Part shown: positions 1 through 12,360 of the stretch, in pieces
Numbering within the stretch: the stretch's first letter is position 1
Layout: every line of letters starts with the position of its first letter
Source of the DNA: Parietichytrium sp. I65-24A
Taxonomy: Eukaryota; Sar; Bigyra; Thraustochytrida; Thraustochytriidae
Length of the DNA: 64,000 bases
Reading direction: 5' to 3'
NCBI GenBank assembly: GCA_012862575.1
Contig: BLSF01000001.1
Coordinates: 248,001 to 312,000, forward strand
Translations under genes and position numbers: made by a program
Notes under the pieces: generated by a model
Seen by the model: the letters and a program-made list of their open reading frames with translations, nothing else
What the model was told of the DNA's origin: nothing
The model's database searches: none

Positions 1-385
1 GGCAATCACGGATGGCGATCTTGCTCGCCTAGCAATCTCGGTTGCGTCAGAGAATGCGCTGCAGATTGAGAAAAATCACAGCCTATGGAGACTGTGCAAG
101 CGGCCAAGGTCCTTGATCGAGTGCCACACGATGTATCTTGATCGATATCCAGAACAACTTGAACCCCGGCCCATGGTGCGTAGACAGCGCGAAAAGTACG
201 ATCCTCCACTGCTCAAAGCTCCGCTTTCAAGGTGGGGCATAACGACATTTACACACTCTAGAGCAAGCGCTGCACAGTATCTCAGACACTCGCAAAAACA
301 CCCGGGTGTAGCAGCTTTGTGCCCTGGTAATATTGGGCCAAAGGAATTGAAATTGGTGAATCGAAGCGAAAACATTTGAATAGTT
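1..385. other. Left edge, no supported gene
   Basis: This stretch lies downstream of the minus-strand helicase. Short open frames exist on both strands, but none has recognisable domain content. It may hold the 3' untranslated region of the helicase and the edge of an unseen neighbour. Confidence 0.4.
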
Positions 386-3330
386 TCAAGAAAAGAAGAT
401 CGATGCAAAGGAGTCAGCAGCCGGGGCCGCAAACTCAGCGTGTGGCTCCTGTGCGCCGTCGCTATGCTGAAGGCTGGTGTAACCAGCTGAAGCAGGAAAG
501 AACTCTTCTTGAGGAGGCAACTCAAAACCTCTCCCCGGTTGCCGCACTGTGTGCTCAGAAGAATGGGACGCCGAGCTTTGAAAACTTGCCTCGAAAAACT
601 CCGCAGTGGCGCCTTTGGGCTCATCCACGCGCTGCTTTTTGGCAGTGCTAAAGTAACTGGTGATAGAGGCATCTCTTGGTGACGGAATTTCTCTGGGAAC
701 AGGCCTCACTTCACGAAACGTGGCTTGTGTGACACGAAATCGCGGCCGTGTACCCTTTGCCTTTGGAGGCGCCCTTGCTTTATCGATGACGATGGACGAA
801 TCAGAGAGCACTCGCAGCAACTCTTCAGAGGGTTGAGTCTTGACCTCGGAAGGATAGTGCTCATCAAGACCGTGAAAGGTGGGATGAATTGCATAAACGG
901 AGAGCTCAGCCAGCTTTCGCTTTCGATCAATCTTGACTGTCTTGCTTTCCCCCGCCTTGAGTAGGAAGCAATCAAGTAACACCATTTCATAGGCGACAAA
1001 TACATGGTACCTGGAAAATTCGTGCGCTTGATCGAAAACGCTCGTGAGCTTCACTTGGAGCAGTCGTGGAGACACATGTCCCGGAAGAAAGCTCACCGCG
1101 AGCCGTATCTGGTTGAGCACCACTCTCCTGGCGTGAGCAAGTGCACTTTGGACTCTGCCACGACCAACCTCTGCTTGAATCACCTGTGCTTTTGTCGCAG
1201 CGGCAACCAAAAGCTCTCGAGCGGTGTGAACGCCAAGTTCTCTGAGGCGCAATGTAGACTTTGGCCCGATCCGGTCCAACTGAGCGAGTTCTCCAACTTC
1301 CGGCCAACACTTCGTTTCGATGCAACGCAGCAAGATTTCGATTTGAACAGCGAGGGAATGGTGCACGATAGATTTTGCGTACTCCAGAAACGCTTTGCAG
1401 ATCCTTGTACCTTCTCTTCCCACGACGCTAATTTCATTTCTCAAGGTGAAGTCGGTGGGAACGATCTGCCCTAAAAGAGCTTGGAACAGCTGGAACACTT
1501 TGTCGGGCACGGAATTTGTCCTGTCCTTGTTCTTCTTGCCCTTGAATCGCCCGAGCTCCCAACTCACCTTGTTGAGCCAGCTCTTCTGGTCTCTCCTCAA
1601 GACGAGATCGGAAAATTCATCTGCGTTAGCTACTGCACGAAGTGCCAATGCGAGCCCACTGTCACAAGTAGCTGGGCAGGATGGGCCCAGAAACTCCATT
1701 TCCGACGTTTCCAAAACTTTCTTGAATTCCAGACCAGTCTTCAGGCGCAAGTAGAATCTGCACACGATAGTCCCCAGACCTGTGGCGCAAAGTTTGCCTT
1801 CCTCCAGCGCCGCGCATCCTGCGCTCTGAATAATCTTGAAGTCATTCAAGAGTTTGTTTTGCAATTTCTGCGCTTCATTTGCCGAGAAGCAGGACTTGTA
1901 CAGGAATGTGGACGCGAGCCACTTTAGACCGTCAGAGACAGAAGTAATAGAACCAATCACAATTTCGTTCACCAGGACTTCCTGAAGCTCTGGGGCGAGA
2001 GAGCTGCGAATTGGTTCGAGACCTGCAAGGAGGGAGCTGTAGATCGATTCCTCCCCGCTCCTTGTGAGTATCACTGCAGTTCCAGAAGTGTCGTATCCAT
2101 AGCGCCCCGCACGACCAACCATTTGAAGTATCGTGGTCGTGGAGATCCGCTCCATGCCAGCAGAGCTACCTTTGTATGCCTTTGTGTTCTTCACGATGAC
2201 TAGGCTGGCCGGAAGATTCACTCCTTGGGCCAATGTAGTCGTGGCGGTCAAAACACTAATAAGCCCTGCTCGGAACAACTCCTCGACAACGCGAAGATCG
2301 CGGACACTCAGGGCAGCACTATGCCAACCGGTGCCGAACTTTTCGATGCACTCTCGGAGCGCCAAGTCATCCTGTATAAGGAGGCTCTGTTGCTGTCGAT
2401 GTGCAAGCATTTGTTGGGCTGCGAGATTCTGGTTTCCAAACCCGAGCTTCCCTAGATACTCTGCGAGTTCACGACAATTTTTTCGGCTCGCGCAGAATAC
2501 AATTGCGCCTTTTGACGGGTCTTTATATTGTGTCAGAACAGCTGGAACAGCCTTGTCCAGGCTCTTGTCAAAGAGAAACTCGTTCTGCGACCGGAACGGG
2601 GCAGGTACGCCGCGAATGACTGTGCGTAATGGGCACGACCGGTACTCTTCCCCAAAGCGCAGGATCCCCTTGTCTGGTTCAACGCCTAGCCAGGCAGCGA
2701 TGTGGTTCAGATTTGGTGCAGTTGCGGAAGCCGCTGCAAAACGGAGTTCCTGTTGTGTGTTGAGCTGATGCTTTATGAAACGCAAGCGGGAGACGAGCGC
2801 CTCCAGACAAGCGCCTCGTCGCTCCTCACCGAGCATGTGCACTTCGTCAATTATGAGTACTCCAAGATCCTGAAAGAATTCTTTTTGACCAGTCCACCTC
2901 CTGGAAAGGACGTCGAGTTTCTCAGGGGTCGTAAAGAGCACTTCTGCTTGCACCGCGCTTTGCGACGTTCCTTCGTCCCCCGTGAATATGAAGCATTTTA
3001 GGCCATACGACTGAAATGCGGTTGTCCAGTCTTCCTTTTGCTGTCTGCAGAGCGCTTTAGTGGGGCAGATATAAACTGCCTTTTGGCCATTTAGTCGGCA
3101 ACACCCTACATCACGGTGAAACATCGCGCTCGTTAGGATCTAATTCGAAATAACCATCATGCAACAGCAACCGATTCCTTACTCAGCATCGCCATCGCCA
3201 GTACCCAGGTCTTCCCCGCCCCGGTGGGAGCAGCTAGCACAAATGATTTGTCCGAGTGTAGTGCAACCGGTTCGCACTTTTGCTGCATGGCGTTCAAACG
3301 CACAGGGAGCTTGAGCGTCCTCTCTTCCAT
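386..3330 (-). CDS. HFM1: HFM1/MER3-type Ski2-like meiotic DNA helicase, one intron
   Basis: This is a superfamily 2 helicase with a Sec63 region. The family (MER3/HFM1) promotes meiotic crossovers in the nucleus. Exon 1 is 3183-3330 and exon 2 is 386-3105. The 77-nt intron (GTAAGG donor, CCTAAC branch, GTAG acceptor) restores a 955-residue frame. Walker A APTGAGKT lies at residues 34-41, DEVH at 136-139 and QMVGRAGR at 377-384. The region around 'SIVHHSLAVQIEILLRCIE' matches the HFM1 Sec63 region better than POLQ, HELQ or Brr2. The start at 3330 is the first in-frame ATG after an upstream stop, and it leaves a very short N-terminus, so a further 5' exon is possible. The C-terminal tail is low complexity and carries a PCNA-binding-like SITSYF motif at residues 863-868. 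The family is clear; a meiotic role is inferred from it. Confidence 0.85.
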
Positions 3331-3424
3331 CTTGACCCGCTCGTTCTGGTGCCTTTGCTGACCCGTTTACTTGGCTCCCCACTCCTCTTGGTTTTGCTGC
3401 AGCTTCACGAGAACTGAAAATATC

Positions 3425-3462
3425 CGGTTCCGAGGGTTCCGAGGGTTCCGAGGATTCCGAGT
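3425..3462. repeat. GGGTTCCGA-type short tandem repeat
   Basis: About four imperfect copies of a 9-nt unit sit about 95 bp upstream of the helicase ATG. Confidence 0.6.
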
Positions 3463-5292
3463 CTCAAGAACCCAGAAAGAACCCAGTAGGTCCGGGTAGC
3501 ATCGTCTAGGAAGAAGCATGAGCGATTTCGAAAAATTAGTTCTGATTGCGAGGTGCGGAGAGAGACTTATCTTAGCTGTGCCACGAGCGAATCTTGCGAG
3601 CGGCGCCGAATCTTGTGGAGTGATATGTTGTTCATGAAAACAAATGAGCTGAGATTTGGAAGATTAGAAAATTGAAAATATACCTTGGCAAAAATGATGT
3701 ACACAAAAATATTATATGCGGAAGGCGCAGACAGGCGCCAGTGCAGTTACGCGCTTCAAACTCTGAGTTTGATTCTATGTCGCAAAAAAGGACAGAGGAC
3801 CTAAGTGGAGAGGATTACAAAAGAAACTCAGCGTTCCTGTGACCAATACAACGAATAAGATGTCAGTTTTCGCAGTTCACCAGACACATATCACCACGCC
3901 AAACGTCGAAACGCGATCGCTATAGCTTCTTCCCCTCAGATTGCAGTTAAAAAAAAGACTCTTCACGAGTAGTTGAATATCAGACAGCTCCAATAGTTGT
4001 GATCCTCGTTGGGGGAGCTCTAGCGGTCGCGTTCTTGTCGGTCAATCTCTCTGGTCAAGTCAGTGCTCCAGCACGAGCCTTCTGATAGCAGTATCTCCAC
4101 GGATGCTCTCGGAACAGATCTTGGTAAAATTTATGCAATTCTTCACGAGGCGCCTTCCGGCAGGAGCAGCTGACAGACACAGAGAACGAGAGATCGACCC
4201 ACAAGCTCAACAACAAAAGAAATGTAGCTGTACATAACTCTTGAGCACGACGTTGCAATCGAGAAGTCCATGCATCAGAACAATTAGAGCCCGAAAACCG
4301 AGCGCAAGTCGCCATCCGCAAGTCCAAACACGTTCGCCTTCCCGCAAGGGGGCGCGAAGCAAGTCAAAAAGCCCAAGAGCCAATGCCCACGTACATGGAC
4401 ACTGTAGCACCGGCATGAAAGTCGACGAGGGATTCAAGTTGCATTCAAGACGCCACCTCGCCAACTGATTAAAGGTGCGACCCATCACCACCCGCTCCAA
4501 ACCAAACGCGTTGTGCACTCACCTTCGCGCAACTATCCCCGACACATTCCCATTCGCCCGACCGCGACTGCCCCACCGCCGGAGCCACTCAGCCAACATC
4601 TCACCGACACATTGCCGCCATTGCCCAACCTCGACAATTGGGCACTGCTTGCACTTCTTGCTGCTTGCACTGTTAGCTTGCGCAGCTTGCGGACTTGCCT
4701 TTTTCCTGTCCTGTCTTAGTACTCAACAACAGTACTTGCGCGAACCACTCGCTAAGCTAATTGCTTTCCATCGCTTTGCAAGGCTTCTTCCATCTCCTTC
4801 CAATGTCTGCCATCCACTTGCAACCTGTCATTTCTCACGACTCTTCCCGACCTCCCAAGCGCAACCTAACCCAATCAAACCTAGGGTAGATCGCGACTAG
4901 CTGAAAGTCCTCTTGGCACATCTTGGCACCACCATACCCCGCGTTATATGGGATGTGGTAAGGCTTCCACTGCATTGTAGTTAATGGATTTCGGTAGGTT
5001 AGGCCGGGGTGAATTTGGGATGAGTATGATATGCCGATTACTGGTGAGCTTACGGCTCGGAGATACCGGGAAAATAGCGGAGACTATCAGGGAACTATGT
5101 AAAACCTTGAAAGGTGGAACGCAAGAAAAGTCGATTATTCTAGGAAAATGGCACCACAAAAGGAACAAACTCGGAACATTTTCTTGCGATTTATTTTCAC
5201 ATTTTCGTGATTTTCTTCCCTCTTTTTTCACGCATTTCTTTCCCTTTCCAGCCACATAGAAAAATCTTATCAACGAGCATACGCAGTGAAAG

Positions 5293-5314
5293 AGTACCCG
5301 AGTACCCGAGTACC
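5293..5314. promoter_or_regulatory. GAGTACCC triplicate, candidate upstream element
   Basis: Three copies of GAGTACCC in a row lie about 210 bp before the eIF2B beta start. The same GTAC-centred core recurs in other upstream regions of this window. A regulatory role is inference. Confidence 0.35.
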
Positions 5315-5525
5315 CCGCGCACACCTACTCTGCTCGCGAGCACGGTACCTCTTTACATTCGCACAGCCATTTGGCAGAGATCCGGTCGAGATCCCAACAG
5401 ATTGGTCCGCGCAAGTGGAGGCGGGAAGCGGGATTTGACACATTTGAAGATCTGACACGATTTCACGTTCTGAGAAATAACGCAGCGATAGTGAGGGCCG
5501 GAACATAGCGGGAGAGGAGAGGGAA

Positions 5526-6707
5526 ATGGAGACTGAGGCTCGTGAAGATGCAGCAGCTCTGCGCGAAGTGCTGGGAAAAGGCGAAGCTGGACGCGATCTT
5601 TCGCGTAAAATGGACGAGTTTGTGACGGTGCTAAAACGGCGTAGGTTTGACAGTTCCATGGCGCTGACGAGGGAGACGCTCAATTTGGTGAGACTGCTAG
5701 TAGGGCTGCGGAATTGGGAGTCCCCGAAGGAGCTGCTGCAGGTAGTGAGGGCGTTCGGAAGGAGGTTGGTCCGGGCGAGACCGGTCGAGCTAGTGGTGGG
5801 AAATGTCATTCGACGCGTACTTCATGCAGTGAGGGAGGAATATCTTCGCATGCTAAAGGATGCGAATGGCCAAGAAAGCGGTGCAAGGACATCCAGCGGC
5901 CGGCCGCCGCTGATAAGCACGACGGGGTCGGAAATGGATCTCAAGACGTTGGAGTCGAAAAACGACTATTTGCCGAGCAGGGAGGTTGGAATGCATGACT
6001 TTGCCCTGCAGGAGGATCCTCGGTGGGATATGAAAGCGATCGTTATCGATGCAATCACAGAAATGATCACGGAGCTTGAGAACCTTATAATACCTATTTT
6101 GAAGCAGGCTCTGGAGCACATTCACGAGGATGACGTGATTCTGGTGTATGGCGAGTCCCGAAGTGTCAAATTGTTCCTAACAACCGCTGCTAAGAAGCGG
6201 CAATTTCGGGTCATCGTCGCGGAAGCTGCGCCAGATTACACTGGGCACAAGATGGCATCTGATCTTGCACAGAAAAACGTCAGTACGACCGTCATATCAG
6301 ATAGTGCCATCTTTGCAATGATGGCAAGAGTAAATAAGGTGATCATAGGCACACATGCTGTGATGGCAAACGGAGGTCTGATGGCTCGCAGTGGAACCCA
6401 CCTAGTTGCAATGGCTGCTCGCCATCACAGCGTCCCAGTCTTTTGTATTTCTGGCTTGTACAAACTTTGCCCAATGTTCCCGTACAACCGCGACGCTTTT
6501 ATCGACCTCAAGTCCCCTGGCCCTACAGCGTCTTACGCAGAACTTGGCGCAGTTTCGGATCGCGTGCAGGTTGTGTCTCCGTCCTTTGACTACGTGCCGC
6601 CAGAGCTTATCAGCCTCTTCGTCACGAATACTGGTGGGCATCAACCGTCTTACATCTACCGGCTACTGGCTGAATATTACGATCTCAATGCCGAAGAGGA
6701 GTTGTAG
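5526..6707 (+). CDS. EIF2B2: Translation initiation factor eIF2B subunit beta
   Basis: This is a regulatory subunit of the eIF2B guanine nucleotide exchange complex, which recharges eIF2 with GTP in the cytosol and is the target of the integrated stress response. The 393-residue intronless frame follows the beta subunit end to end. It has an N-terminal helical region with 'ARETLGLLRQ'-like and 'REEYLRML' blocks, then the ribose-isomerase-like fold with 'QALEHIHEDDVILVYGESRSV', 'SDSAIFAMMARVNKVIIGTH', 'VMANGGL', 'FDYVPPELISLF' and a C-terminal 'SYIYRLLAEYY'. Length is slightly above the human protein (351). An acidic and serine-rich insert follows residue 100. The start ATG has an A at -3. The gene ends 220 bp from the convergent DUF2039 gene. 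These blocks distinguish it from the alpha and delta subunits. Confidence 0.97.
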   Translation: METEAREDAAALREVLGKGEAGRDLSRKMDEFVTVLKRRRFDSSMALTRETLNLVRLLVGLRNWESPKELLQVVRAFGRRLVRARPVELVVGNVIRRVLHAVREEYLRMLKDANGQESGARTSSGRPPLISTTGSEMDLKTLESKNDYLPSREVGMHDFALQEDPRWDMKAIVIDAITEMITELENLIIPILKQALEHIHEDDVILVYGESRSVKLFLTTAAKKRQFRVIVAEAAPDYTGHKMASDLAQKNVSTTVISDSAIFAMMARVNKVIIGTHAVMANGGLMARSGTHLVAMAARHHSVPVFCISGLYKLCPMFPYNRDAFIDLKSPGPTASYAELGAVSDRVQVVSPSFDYVPPELISLFVTNTGGHQPSYIYRLLAEYYDLNAEEEL

Positions 6708-6927
6708 ATGATCGCTTTATCTGCTGCACAAAAAACTTGTTCTTGTGAGGGTCTATTGCGACGGAAATGCTCTTGATAGAAAAGCAATCAGATTTTCATT
6801 CTTCTCTCACAAGCTTCTTCTTTCTCCGTTTATACTCTCCAAATATGTTGATGCTAGCTACTTGGCTGATCGAGACAACATTGATGATTGACAGAAGTAG
6901 AAGTTAAATCAGGAATATGAAATATAG

Positions 6928-7785
6928 CTATACATCAACTGGCGCCTGGGGAGGCAAGGCTTCATCGACCGCGGCGTTTGCTTCAGAGAGCTTAGCAGAA
7001 GGATTCGTAGAAACGTCGACACCACTGCTGGCAGCAATTTCTTGTGATATAGGTTGCGCATCCGAGACGGTCTCTGCATGTGTGGCACCGTTGGACACCT
7101 CGTGTTCTGAATCAATGGTTTGGTCGCCCTCCTCATCCTCATCTTCATCCTCACCATCTTCTTCATCCTCCTCGCCTTCCTCGCTATCCTGGCCATCTTC
7201 TGCTAATTCGCCCTCGGCTTGGCCGCCAGCCGATTGTTCACCGTCTCCTTCTTCCTCGTCTCCTTCCTCCTCATCTTGCTCGTCCTCTTCGGTCTTAGGT
7301 GGCGTCAAGTACTTGAGGGAGAGCGAGCCGTCCTCTTGAACGTAAAACACGACCAGGTTGTTCTCAAACATCCTTGTGACCTTGCGGCGCTCCCTTTCCC
7401 TTAGGCTGGCAATGTATGCTCTGATGTCCTTCATGGAAGCCCTCTTGGCATTCTTGAGCTCCTCATCCTCTTCCTCCACATCATCTCGCGGCTTGGCGCA
7501 CATGCAGCACACCTTCTTTTCGTGTGAGCAGTCGTTGCACAGCGTGTGGTAAGCCCTGGTGATCGCAACCCTATCGCATCCCTTGCATTTCTTCGGAGCT
7601 TTAATGGGCTTGTACTTGCGAAACTTCTTCTTCCATTCAATTTTCTCCTCACACCTGGCGCACAACCCGCTGTGCTGAATGGAAAGGATCTTGGCCGTCT
7701 TCTTCGAGTTCTTGTTGTGCTTGAACGCAAAAGTATTCTGATACTTTTGCCCGCCACGGTGCGCGCCACCTTTCGCCGTCGACAT
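6928..7785 (-). CDS. C9orf85/DUF2039-family cysteine-rich protein with acidic tail
   Basis: This 285-residue homologue of human C9orf85 (DUF2039) has no settled biochemical function. The N-terminus 'GGQKYQNTFAFKHNK' is the family signature. It is followed by cysteine pairs at 42/45, 67/70, 83/86 and 93/96 that probably bind zinc, with 'WKKKFRKYKPIKAPKKC' between them. After about residue 100 the protein departs from the short family core and becomes highly acidic, with long Glu/Asp runs at about 170-230. The chosen ATG at 7785 gives the usual N-terminus; the frame stays open 20 codons further upstream. Charge and lysine-rich start suggest a nuclear or RNA-associated protein, but that is inference. 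Confidence 0.85.
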   Translation of the reverse strand: MSTAKGGAHRGGQKYQNTFAFKHNKNSKKTAKILSIQHSGLCARCEEKIEWKKKFRKYKPIKAPKKCKGCDRVAITRAYHTLCNDCSHEKKVCCMCAKPRDDVEEEDEELKNAKRASMKDIRAYIASLRERERRKVTRMFENNLVVFYVQEDGSLSLKYLTPPKTEEDEQDEEEGDEEEGDGEQSAGGQAEGELAEDGQDSEEGEEDEEDGEDEDEDEEGDQTIDSEHEVSNGATHAETVSDAQPISQEIAASSGVDVSTNPSAKLSEANAAVDEALPPQAPVDV

Positions 7786-8722
7786 TTTCCGCTTTCCTCG
7801 AACGCTAACTGACTGTGAGAGAAACAACCAATCAATACACCTCAAGATCCCCCCTCTCTCTTTCGTGAACGTAGACAGACTTTCGACTGCGAGTCACCCA
7901 CAAATTGCTACTTGCTACTTGCTACTTGCGCTCGCGATACTTTTTCGCCTATCGGACTTCTAGTGGTCCCCGCGCACCCTGCAGCTCGGCCAAGGTGTCC
8001 CCGCTTGCTTGACATAAGGAGAGTGAGTGACCTAAGTGAGATTAGTCCACCTCTTAATTCCCCCAGTGGTAAAGAGGGAATATGCATTCTTACGAGCCCC
8101 GGCTCGGCGGGTTCCTGGAACGGCGGGTTCTTGCTGTTGTTCGGGTTCTCCAGTCCTTTTCGGTAGGGGTGACTAACGATGGGTCCTAACGATCGGGGAA
8201 GTGAGGGATAGGAACCGTGCCACTAAAATGGGTTCCCTGAAAACGTTCCGCAAGAGCCGCTGCGGAACGCCTTTAGCTGGCCCTCCACTTGCACTGCCAG
8301 CACGCTTTAGCGAATACTCTAGCCGTCGAGAACCTTCCTCTCCGCTCATCTCGACCCTTACCACGTCTTACCATATGAGCTAACCACCCTCTCTGCGCCC
8401 ACACGCACACATACACACAAACACATACGACGCGGACTCGTGTGAGCAGTGGGCTCGAGTACCAGACGCGGCGCAGTGTTCATAACCATTACCATTCAAG
8501 GTACCCGCGTACACGCCGAGTCCGCTATTAGAGCGCCGTTGCGAAAAAAAAACAAAAAAAACAGCGACCTTGGTTTTGTTTGTTGTGTTTCAGTTTCATA
8601 AGGTGCAAGGTGAGAGTGGTGAGAGGGAGGAAGAGGAAGAGCAGAAGAGGAAAAGAGCGAAAGAGTGCGCGAGAAAAGAAGAAGGAGAAAGGAGAAAGGA
8701 GAAAGAAAGAAAGAAATCTAAG
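7786..8722. other. Divergent promoter region, DUF2039 / importin-4
   Basis: No gene is seen. A CA-rich stretch lies near 8400-8430 and GTAC-cored elements at 8457-8512, including GTACCCGCGTAC at 8501-8512. A long purine-only tract from about 8611 to 8718 runs up to the importin ATG and is probably its 5' leader. Confidence 0.5.
8501..8512. promoter_or_regulatory. GTACCCGCGTAC near-palindrome
   Basis: One example of the GTAC-cored element found in several upstream regions of this window. It lies about 210 bp upstream of the importin ATG. Confidence 0.3.
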
Positions 8723-11700
8723 ATGCAGGTGGCAGATGGCGGCGTGGTGCAGCAGATGGAGGCCGTGATGTTGGAGATGACGGTGCCCAATACGGAGGTG
8801 GTGAAACGCGCAGAAGGGCAGATCCGTAACGCGCTGAAGGACGCGGGCAGCATGCCAGTGCTGTTCCAGCTGCTGAGATTCTCGGCGCACGCGTCCGTGA
8901 GGCAGCTCGCGGCGGTGCTGCTGCGGCTGGTGCTGTCAAAGTATTGGCCGCAGCTGAGCGCTGACGCGAGACAGTCGTGGCGCAAATTTGTGCTGGAGGC
9001 GCTGGCCGCGGAGCAGGAGTGGATCGTGGCGGTGAACACAACGCACGTGGTGTCAGCACTTGCGAGGCTGGAAGTGCAGGAGGATCTGAACGGGTGGCCC
9101 GACCTGCTGACGTTTCTCATCACGTTTGCACGGTCCGACGATGCTGCCAAGCAGGAGCTGTCCATGTCGCTGTTCTTTGCGACCACGGAGACTGTTGGCA
9201 CGGCTTTCAAGCCTTACTTCAACGACCTCAAGGATTTATACTCGTCCATGTTGGTGAATTCTGATAATGCAAGAGTGCAGACTGCAGCCCTGAAAGCAAT
9301 CGCGGCACTGTTCCAGTACTTGGGGGATGGCGAGGATATTGTCAAGTTTCGCGAGCTCTTGCCTCTAATTATTCGCGCCTTGCATGCTCGCATGACCGAC
9401 GAAACGCTCTCAGTCAAGCTCCTGCAGCTCATATCTGACGTTGCTGGTCTACCAAATCCAATTCTGAACAAATACGTTAAAGATGCTGTTGCTGTATTAA
9501 TTGATGTGATACAGTCCGGGGAGGTCGAGATGGGCGTCAAGAAAGTCGCCATCGACACGCTCTGCACCGTCATCACATACAAATCCCGGTTCATAACGAA
9601 ACTCAACTTGTTGCAACCGCTTATTCAGGTCGGCGTACAGTGCATGTCATGGAACTATCCGCGTCACATCGAAATCGTTCTGGAGTCTGAGTTGACCCCT
9701 GAACAGCTCGTAGAGCGCGCGGAAATGAACGGAGATGATGGCGAGGAGAAGTGCGACTTTGGGCAAGCTATTTTGGAGTCCATCGCTGCAAACCTGCCAC
9801 CGAAACAGACCTTACAGCCTCTCGTCAGGATCGCCGCCCAAAAGATGAGTGTCAACTCCACTTTCAATGGAATCAATGAGAATGAGCCAGCCCCGGAGCA
9901 ATGGTAAGTTTGTGAATATGGTTCGTTGTGCTTTCTAGAATTATGTGGACTAACCGTGTAGCGCAACACAGGGTTGGTATCCAGATGCTGCTGTGGATCA
10001 CGGAGGGTCTCGCCGAGGAGCTCATGCTCGGAGACACTCTTGGAGAGTTGTGGAAACTTTTGAAACCCGTTGCAGAAACCAGCCCACATCCTTTAATTCG
10101 CAGTTCGGCTATGTTTTGCTTGAGCGGATGGATTGAGAGCCTTTCTCCAAGCGTTTGGAAGTATATGCCAACGATGATACCGACGGTGATCAACACCTTG
10201 GAGGGCGACTCGAGCGCTTCTGTTCGCCAACATGCTGCTGAGGTTATCGAAGCCATTTGTGACGGGATCGACGAAGACGACCTCAAGCCCTACGCCGATG
10301 AGCTGACCAAAAAGTTGCTGCAAGTAAGTGAGCGCAGAGTCGACGCCAAAACCACCAGTAGCGCACTGAGCGCCCTCTCTGCTGTGATGGTCGCCTTCGG
10401 TGCTCCCTACATGCAATACTTTGACCGGACATTTGCAGTCATTGAGCCGTACATTGTCATTACAGATGACCACTTGCTGCAAGTGAGGGGCCAGGCCATG
10501 TATGCACTCGGCGTTCTTGCCCTCACCGCTAGTCGCAAGGATGAAAACGGTAACAACAACTTGCAGCGTTTTGCTCCGTTGGTAGATCCTTTCATCTCCA
10601 ACGCTGTCGAGAGTCTCCAGCTCGAAGACATGGAACTTACAAGATGGACTTTTCTGGCTCTCTCAACGCTCTCGGACGCGCTGAGAAACCAAGTCGACCC
10701 TTTGGTTGACACTTTGGTGCCGCTCTACCTAGAAAGTCGTTTCTTCGACGAAGACGACGAGCTCGAGATCGACGACCCGGACAACGTCCTTGTACCTAAG
10801 AGCGTTCGCGAAACCTTTACTAGCGGTGACAACGACGCAGATGCGAACGACGACTACGAAGACGCCATTGGAGACGAAGAGGACGACGCTACATTCAATC
10901 CAGGTGTAAGGTTCGGCATCTCACAACGCCGCGAAGTTTTGGATGCGAAAGCAAGTGCCATTCTCGCTCTCAATCGACTTGCCAAAAACGCGTCTCCAGA
11001 AGCTATTCAGCCGCACTTCAAATCTTACCTGGATTATCTTCTGCCGTCTCTGCATCACACATACCCGGAGATTGGAGTCAATGCAGCTGCCGCACTTGCA
11101 AGCGTGGCCGTAGCAATGCAGCGGTGCTTTGCGCCGATCAACATGGATGATCACGCCACTAGGCAGGCTCAGGATTGGGCGCGATCGTGCTTTGTCGAAC
11201 CTGAACCTGAGCCACGATGGCTTCCTGGACTGCCGCCAAAAAATCCTGCTCCTGCGCAATTTCTCAAAGTGTTGAACGATGCGATTATCGGTGCACTCCT
11301 TTCTGGAATTAGACTCATTCAGGAACGCAGCGTGGTAGTCTCGTGCTTTGAAGCTCTTTGTGAGATGCTCAAGCAGGGAGGTCCGGTGATGCTTGGCGAC
11401 AAGGTGCAAGACATTGTTTCAGCCTGCCTCGATGTCGCGATGGACAAAGTCGCTTGTCAGCAAGGTCTTGCGGAAGAGGATGAAGAGGACGAGGAGGTGG
11501 ACGCCTCGGAAAGCCGCTTTGACGAAGTCTACGAGGGGTGCACGGATCTTCTTGCTTCTGTCGCCCAAGTTTGCGGGCCAAGTTTCCTGCCTTATGTGAA
11601 TACAGTATTCCCTGAGCTCGCGTCGAGGATGTCGCGTAACCCAAAGCGGAAGGCGGTCACTCTTACAGTTTTTGTTCTTGTGGTGATTGCTCTTGGACCT

Positions 11701-12360
11701 GGCGGGTGCGACAGCTTCGTGAGAGATCTTCTCGCGCACGTAATTCCATGTCTTCAAGATGAATTCTATCTCACACAGCAAAGGGCAGCATATCTCGTGG
11801 GATGTTTGATCGTATTGGGTCAAAAGCAAGTGGGCCAAGACCAGCAGGTTCTTTTTAGCACTCTTGGCGCTCTCCGAGGAATTCTCGAGGACGCAGGGCA
11901 GGTTGATGCTGTTGCCGCAAAGTACTCCAATAAGCGAGACGTCCCATTGGAAGTCATGGACTTCCAAAATGTAATTGACAATGGAGTTGGGGCGATTGCA
12001 CGCATATTAGCTGCAGGCGCAGAATCACTCCCCGTAGATCAGGTCATTCCTTCTTTCCTGGGGCTTCTTCCGCTCCGCGCTGATCACATGGAAGAGTACG
12101 CGGTGTTTCGTGCGCTCAACATTCTCGTTGCCTCGTCAAAGTCAAGCCCAATTATTTTGTCGGATCCGGCTCGGATGATCCACATTGTCGCGCGAACTTT
12201 AGAGAACCTCGAGCAGGAATCGGAGCCCATGGACTTCACTCGTGCGGAGATGCGGGCATTTGTTCAACAGCTTGTTAATCTTGCTGGTACTGGCGCGACA
12301 AGCGCAATCCAGCAGCTCTCCCAAACTCAGTCTGGTCTTCTTCAGGAACTTATGTCATAA
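8723..12360 (+). CDS. IPO4: Importin-4/Kap123-type karyopherin beta, one intron
   Basis: This nuclear transport receptor is made of HEAT repeats and carries cargo such as histones and ribosomal proteins through nuclear pores. Exons 8723-9903 and 9972-12360 join to 1189 residues. The 68-nt intron has donor GTAAGT, branch GACTAACC and acceptor ACACAG; the nearer TGTAG would break the frame. The N-terminus 'VPNTEVVKRAEGQIRNAL' is the importin-beta N-terminal helix pair, and 'VRQLAAVLLRLVLSKYW' matches the IPO4 block. The middle region 'PHPLIRSSAMFCLSGWIESL' and the length also fit IPO4 better than IPO5. Acidic loops lie at about residues 655-700 and 900-925. The ORF is open upstream of 8723, but that part encodes a purine-tract peptide of Lys, Arg and Glu and is taken as leader. 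The importin-beta family is certain; importin-4 is the best orthologue guess. Confidence 0.9.

Larger units (their letters stand above)
3331..5525. other. 2.2-kb intergenic region upstream of HFM1 and eIF2B beta
   Basis: This divergent promoter space holds no convincing coding frame. It contains a short tandem repeat of a GGGTTCCGA-like unit near 3425-3460 and a GAGTACCC triplet repeat near 5293-5314, about 210 bp before the eIF2B start. Open frames at 4475-4900 have no conserved features and look random. Confidence 0.5.

Noticed and set aside
4475-4900. 141-codon plus-strand frame with a hydrophobic patch
   Set aside because: No domain, odd composition (Pro/His/Arg) and no regular start context; one hydrophobic run is not enough.
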